From positions 2,296,701-2,360,700 of the forward strand of contig OZ038450.1 in the NCBI GenBank assembly GCA_964036195.1: a stretch of DNA of 64,000 bases, written 5' to 3'. The DNA is from Sphaerolaimus hirsutus. Lineage: Eukaryota > Nematoda > Chromadorea > Monhysterida > Sphaerolaimidae. A model generated the notes under the pieces. The model was not told the DNA's origin and did not search any database. It saw nothing but the letters and a program-made list of their open reading frames with translations. This document shows positions 58,459-64,000 of this stretch, piece after piece (positions within the stretch are counted from its first letter, which is position 1; every line of letters starts with the position of its first letter). The translations under genes were made by a program, and so were the position numbers.

Positions 58459-61400
58459 CGAAGTAACTGCACCGCGGTTCAATTTGAAAAAGCCCGCAGC
58501 TTTTATTGGCAGATTGCCATTGGCTGCTGCCTCGATTACCCATGCAATGCACTCCTGCATAGACCGTAAATTTATGATAAAATTAATTGTTTTATCAGTG
58601 AACTCATGAAAACTGAAAACACTGACCTTTGTTTTATCATCCTGAATGTGCCCCAACAAGTGATGAAGATCTGTTGTGAATATTTTCACCTGAAATTAGT
58701 GACAAAGTAAAATTATGATTCAAAATCACATTTTGATGCAGATAATGTCAACTGGTGTTGGTGCTCACCTTCTCAACGATTGAGTTTGAAAACTCAATTA
58801 GAAGGCCGATTGGTAGAAGGTTCACAGATAACCAAAACAGTTGAATACCCTGCATGACAGATAATTTTGGCAGTATATGCAGCACAGGCATCATCATCAA
58901 GGCCAGGGTTGGTTGTAGAAAATGCTTTATACCAAAATTGTAGGAAAATTGTTTTAAAATTCGATTTTAACTTTGTTTTATTAAAGTTTCATTTTATTTT
59001 ATTCTTATATTTTCCATTTTATTTTAATTTTAATCATATTTTTTAATTCAATTCGTGACCAGGGTAAAATTTTTTTTACTAAAATTGTAGTAAAATTTTA
59101 TTCAAATTGTATTTTTAATCCATGTTTTATTTATTTTTTTCCTCACTTTTCCATCTTGTTTTTATTTCCTTTTTTTTCCTCAGATTTTGCGACCCCTGAT
59201 CAAGGCACCTCACCGTTAGTGATGGAAAAGCACCAGAAAAAATGGCGCCAGGCGCCAAGGGCGCCATGGCGCCATTCGGAAACTGGGCGCCAAGCGCCAA
59301 GGGCGCCACAGAAAAAGGGCGCCAGGCGCCAAGGGCGCCATGGCGCCATTCGGAAAGTGGGCGCCAGGCGCCAGGGGCGCCACGGATAGAGGGCGCCAAG
59401 CGCCAAGGGCGCCATGGCGCCATTTGGAAAATAGGGCGCCAGGCGCCAAGGGCGCCAGGAAAAATAAGTGCCTACAACACCCTGCGTGTGCTAAAAATGT
59501 TGCTACAGCACCGTGGTACACGCATTCACGTCTTAATTCGCGTTCTTCAGGATGTAATGAACAAAAACACATGTGGTGCCGTAAGTGGAAAAGTAAAGAG
59601 TTAAAAGTTAAGAGTTGGGTGAAATGATAAATGATAAGTTAAGAGTAAAGTTAAAAGTTAAGAGTTGAGTAAAATCATTTGTCGTTTTACTCAACTCTCA
59701 ACTCTTAACTCTACTCATAACTTGTCATTTGTCATTTTACTCAACTCTTAAGCTTTAACTCTTAACTTTTCCACTTGCGGAACTGGCCCCTGGCAACAAA
59801 AATTTTTTTTCAATAAAATCCACATGACGAATTCAAACACAGCTATCCCGGTGTGCCATGACAAACACAGGGATTTGTGTGAATATTGGAAGGGCGTAAC
59901 CCCGCAAGGGGTAGGGCTCTGGATCCATATGTACGTAAATAAATAAACACAATGGAAATTGTCATTTGATAACAATCCATTCACTTCAAATAGGCTTTTC
60001 CTATCAATATTTCCCTGAAATTGACAAAAACGGAATTGCAACGATTTGAATCCTTTTTTTATAATTTTGCAAGTTCGACGGTCCATCATTCTTGTCTTCT
60101 GATCCGTCAGACACATCTGATGAAACGTTGGACAAAAGATTTCCACCGATTCACACCACTTCGTTCATTTTTCTGACGAATTAAGATCATCCACAGATGC
60201 ATTTTTCATTATTTTTTTCATTTACACAGCACTCACCTCGAAACCCTGCTGGCGCCTTTTTGGCGCCCTTTTAAAGCAGGGCGCCAGGCGCCAAGGGCGC
60301 CACGGAAAAAGGGCGCCATGGCGCGGCGCCCCTTGGCGCCCTCAAATGGCGCCAGCGCCATGGCGCCATTCCATCACTACTCACCGTGAATCACAATCCC
60401 ATTTATTGTTGCGAAAATGGTTTGAAAAACCAAATTAATAATTCAAAACCACAGCGCCTTTGAATCACCAATTAAGGCCTGTACATGGAAATCGAAAACT
60501 TGAAATCGACTTACAACGGACATAATACCCATAGTGCTTTTTCCATTATCTTTGTTCGAGTAAATCAACGTCTGCAGCTGAAAATAAACAATGAGAATGG
60601 ATGTTACCAAACAGTTTGATATCACCATCAAAATCGGCCATCCATAGATCCGTTCAATCGTTTCAGCTGAATTGACTATTGTTTTCATCCGCTCTTTGAC
60701 CATTTGATCGTATTTCTGAGAAGATATTTGCGAAAAAAGTTTGCATTCTATTTGAAATAAATATTTACAGAATATGTGTAAATAAATAAAATATAACATC
60801 TGATCACTTCAATGGCTTCATGGGCCAAAATGGCCATGTCACTTTCCTGGTGTGGCGCTAGTCAAGCTACCGGTGAAATCGGGGGTGGCATTTTAGGGGG
60901 TGTCGTGTCATCCCATTCTGTTGTAAATTGGCTGATTTTGATGCCGTTCGAATATGTTGGGGGTTTGGGGTCGGGGCTACGACCAAATTTTTTTGTTTCC
61001 TTGAATAATCCCCCAGTAAGAGGGTCTTAAGAGGTGGTCATGTTACCTGGCCGATCTCCCAGATTGACTTTGAAGCTAAATAACTCGGCCTTTCTAGGCC
61101 GCTATGGATTTTTAACACTTCAAAAGCTGTAGATCTCTATGCATTTTTATAATGATAATTTCACAAGAGTTCGCATTATTTTATTGTAAAATATGGAAAA
61201 TCTGATAAAATATACAGATAAATCTATCTCATATTGCAAATTTTTCCTTCCATTTTCAGTTTACCGAGAAAAAAATTGTTGACACCCTACTATTGCACTT
61301 TCGGGGCTTCGCACTGAGGTGACTTGTTCCAGGCTTTTCACAATTAGGAATTTCGGTATCAACAAATCTACGCATCTACCGCTTCGAGTGGGCGTCTGCG

Positions 61401-62393
61401 CGATGTCAAATTGTCCAGATCATTGGCGACTGAGTCCAAACTGTCGCAGACCAGAGAGCAAGCTATCCAAACTTCAACCAGGGGCACTCACAGACCCTGT
61501 AAAGAGCCGTGTAAAATGTCAAATGTCATGCAAAGTGTCTAAAGTCATGTAAAATGCCCTGCAAAATGGCAACCTAGTTGCCATTTTGTAGGGCATTTTA
61601 CATGACTTAAGACACGTTGCGTGACATTTGACATTTTACAGGGCTCTTTACAGGGTCTGTGAGTGGCACCAGAAAGCGCAGAATGGACGCTTGTGTGTAG
61701 ATACACCAAAACCAGAGGTGTCAATGTTGCCGCTGGCAATTTACAGATTCAGGAAATATATTGTTTTACTTTTTGATCACACTCTTATCACTTCCCATCA
61801 TCAATAATGGGATACTTTTTTTAATGGTTTCTTATCGAAGTATTTATCATTGTATAGTGAAGTTTTTGTAAAAAGACTACATATTTTACACAGTTTTGAT
61901 ATTTCAAATACAAAATTTTTTGGCGTTTGTGAAATTGTTTTTTTTTCATATACCGCTCTTGCTTTTTGTTGAAAAATACCTTATACCTATCGAATTTCGT
62001 CGAATTCACTCTCTTGAAATACACGACGGTCTGAGTGAACTGTGGAAATAACCCCTTCATGAATAGCCCACGTTCAAATTATACCCCCACCCAAATTTTG
62101 TTGATCAAAAATAAGTCAAGTTTAAGCTTTTTTCGCTTATTAGGGCACAGAACTCTCAGCGGCAAGTCATGACACCAGAAAAAGGTCGTATCGAAGCACA
62201 GAGCGACGAACGATTTGTATCCAAAAATGCGCAATGGTAGCAAGATGAAAATCGTTTCATCGTCCAAGATAACCATCATAATCACAATTGTCAATATGAT
62301 TTGGATACCAATATTCAGAGGAATGGTTATTGCTGCGTTGATAGCGATCGTTTTCATTTTCTTACTCCATTTCAGAGAATTTGTGTTACCTGT
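58459..62393 (-). CDS. Gustatory-receptor-like 7-TM chemoreceptor, partial
   Basis: Exons in coding order: 62393 to about 62180, 60715-60515, 58849-58769, 58689-58627 and 58554-58459. The last four join in phase 0 throughout, matching the run of phase-0 introns near the 3' end of arthropod gustatory receptor genes (established knowledge). The first exon gives hydrophobic spans (IGIQIILTIVIMMVIL). The second has ERIYGWPILMVISNCLVTS, a TM5-like span; the third LFWLSVNLLPIGLLIE, TM6-like. The fifth ends AAGFFKLNRGAVTS, which resembles the conserved segment before TM7. The expected last exon with a TY...Q motif was not found, nor the N-terminal exons, and at least one exon is missing after the first because its phase does not fit. 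It could be a pseudogene. Such receptors are ligand-gated cation channels of chemosensory neurons. Confidence 0.6.
59217..60379. mobile_element. hAT-like element carrying GGCGCC arrays
   Basis: Termini TAGTGATGGAA and TTCCATCACTA, with a perfect 8-bp duplication CTCACCGT at 59209-59216 and 60380-60387. Both ends carry arrays of GGCGCCAAGGGCGCC and GGCGCCATGGCGCC. A family-B-like palindrome with AAGAGTTAAAAGTT words (about 59590-59795) is inserted inside. Related short GGCGCC elements lie near 12,810, 35,580, 39,510, 49,160 and 54,320. It sits in a receptor-like gene intron. Confidence 0.78.
61482..61669. mobile_element. Introner-family copy with near-perfect arms
   Basis: CAG flanks at 61479-61481 and 61670-61672. 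The ends GGGCACTCACAGACCCTG and GGGTCTGTGAGTGGCAC mirror each other and the arms match over about 85 bases, so this looks like one of the youngest copies. It lies in a gustatory-receptor intron. Confidence 0.75.
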
Positions 62394-62884
62394 AAAATGT
62401 CGAGATTCAGTCATTATCGGACAATCATCATTGAGTCAAATTCATTTTTAGTGATATAAAATAGTGCCAGAGATCGAAATGTGCAACATTTGTGTTTCTG
62501 TCTCAACATGGGTGCCGTAGGTATGTTGTGTCATAAAAAGAATGTGCACCTAAGGCAACCACCGCTACGTGTAATCTGTCAACCCTGTGCTTGTTTTGCC
62601 CATTTTTCAGCAAGGCATGTATAATTTGGCAACTCCAGAACGCATGAACCAGGTTTTTTTTGTTGGTTTTTTTCCTGAATTTTTACACATCAAATGGCAA
62701 CATCTCATGGCACTTTTTTCATCGATTTATCTTACTTTGAACAATCATTTTCTCCATAGCATCTGTGTACATGTCAATCTTAGAATTACTTCTCCATATC
62801 GTTATTGCATTGACCCAAGTTAATATGACATACCTGCATGGGTGCAGAATTCTTAATTTGATATCACCTTGCTAAATAAATATG

Positions 62885-63085
62885 CCATATATCCTCGAAT
62901 AAGACCCCAGGGGAGTGACTTTTCGATAAAGTTTTTGAGGAGAGTTATTCAAGGCGGAGGAGTTATTCAACGGAGGGAGGGGGTTCCTAACCCTGCCAGT
63001 AGGGGGAGTTATTCAAGTTGGGCGTTACTCAGGGGGTTATTGAAGAAGGAGTTATACAGGGGGTCTTATTCGAAGATATACCGGA
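62885..63085. mobile_element. CCTCGAATAAG-group element
   Basis: Ends ATATCCTCGAATAAGACCCC and GGGGTCTTATTCGAAGATAT, with GGAGTTATTCAAGG arms. Short member of the same group as 44504-44912. Confidence 0.6.
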
Positions 63086-63320
63086 ATGGCATCGGTGTTG
63101 AACATGTGGAATGGCATGGCGCAATACTCTGCGGATTGCACACTATACAATTTTCTTAACAAATTAATCCATAATAACGTCATTGTTAATAAAAAATAAA
63201 ATAGTTCCAAAAATGTAATTGAAAAAAACGTTTCATGCAAAAAATGCATTTTTTCATAATATTGTCCTTTTTGTGAAAGTGGGTACATAAAAGTGTTGCA
63301 AGGCCCGTTGTTGCGTACTA

Positions 63321-63789
63321 GCAGGATTCTCTCCGACCTTCGGTCGGGTTTTGTGGTTCTCTACAATTAATACCATTGGAGAAAATATGATACTTTAGTT
63401 AAGTTTGGCCACATGCTAGGCATGTGTTTTGAAATGCAGTATGTAATGTACCAACAATAACAAGACCAATACCAAAGATGCAATGTTTTGGAATGGATTT
63501 TTGTAAACTTGGTTGGTAAAATGTAAAACTGTTAACTGTAAAATGGTTGGGCATGAAACTCGGTAGTAAAATGTGGACAGTTTGCGATTTGGTATGATGG
63601 TGTGCAGTGTGCATTCTGTGTGGTATAGGTTTTGTGATATGATAGTGTGGTTTTTGCAAGGTGTCAAACTTTGTTGTAATCTTCAATTGGTTACATTTGT
63701 GCTTTGCTGTTCTTTTTGTGTTTGTAAATCCTTGTGGTAATCATTGTAGAGAACCACAAAACCCAACTGAAGGTTGGAGAGAATCCTGC
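63321..63789. mobile_element. Element with about 46-bp inverted ends and TA duplication
   Basis: Left end GCAGGATTCTCTCCGACCTT, right end AAGGTTGGAGAGAATCCTGC; both ends continue with GGTTTTGTGGTTCTCTACAA or its inverse. TA flanks it at 63319-63320 and 63790-63791. The interior is GGTAAAATGT-type repeats on the + strand. Confidence 0.7.
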
Positions 63790-63824
63790 TATAGGTACCC
63801 ACTACTCAGAGGCTTGCAAAAACT

Positions 63825-64000
63825 GACACCCCAATGGGGACCCCCCTCCAAATGGCACCCCCCGGGGAACCCCCCAAAAGTGGCACCCCCTGGGAACCGC
63901 CCAAAAATGAGACCCCCTAGGGCCCCACAAATATGGCACCCCCTGAGGACCACCGAAAAATGACACCCCTTAGGGACCCCCCAAAAATGGCACCCCCTTG
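63825..64000 (+). repeat. Tandem repeat, unit about 30 bases, running off the window
   Basis: Repeats of TGGCACCCCCTGGGGACC followed by CCCCAAAAA, each with variation. The array continues past the window end. Confidence 0.65.

Noticed and set aside
63661..63963. 100-codon + strand frame ending in Pro-rich sequence
   Set aside because: It crosses the boundary of a transposon and a tandem repeat; no coding evidence.
1..64000. tRNA, rRNA or other structural RNA genes
   Set aside because: No cloverleaf with A/B boxes or rRNA-like stretch was recognised by eye; a covariance-model search would be needed to exclude them.

Overview
The window is animal nuclear DNA, most likely from an arthropod. 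Every gene is split by many introns, exons are GC-rich at third positions while introns and spacers are AT-rich, and there is no bacterial gene packing. A non-I-domain integrin alpha chain and a 7-TM gustatory-receptor-like gene with phase-0 introns near its 3' end fit an arthropod. The combination with intron-generating transposons would suit a crustacean such as a copepod, but that species guess is weak inference.

Layout: (1) 1-4,305, + strand: 3' end of an Ala/Gln-rich protein gene. (2) 4,306-8,460: AT-rich spacer. (3) 8,461-11,225, - strand: small four-TM protein gene, apparently interleaved with the 5' end of (4). (4) 10,457-21,708, + strand: 14 exons of a non-receptor tyrosine kinase with a divergent SH2 domain; the last exon was not found. 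(5) 21,709-26,155: nested palindromic repeats, a tandem repeat and a broken gag-like gene. (6) 27,253-30,224, - strand: acidic zinc-finger protein, five exons. (7) 31,265-32,104, - strand: three-exon gene for a 161-residue protein of unknown function. (8) 32,431-32,584: an orphan - strand exon. (9) 37,045-56,281, - strand: complete integrin alpha gene, 20 exons, 1,168 residues, every junction in phase. (10) 58,459-62,393, - strand: partial gustatory-receptor-like gene. (11) 63,300-64,000: repeats.

The outstanding feature is a family of about 140-300 bp palindromic elements with more than 20 copies in the window. They begin GTGCCAnTCCCAGACCCTG, end with the near-inverse, and are flanked by a duplicated CAG. 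In three places the element exactly forms an intron: its own first bases give the GT donor and the downstream CAG copy gives the AG acceptor. In each case the flanking exons join in frame. These are introner elements, DNA transposons that make introns on insertion. A second family with different termini (GG-n-n-CCAATTC and its inverse) also has CAG flanks. Several hAT-like elements with 8-bp target duplications, and a group with termini TACCGTATT and poly-C/poly-G arms, fill the introns and spacers; some are nested in one another.

The genes do not form one pathway. Exon models were built by hand from splice sites and phase agreement; no alignment or database search was possible.
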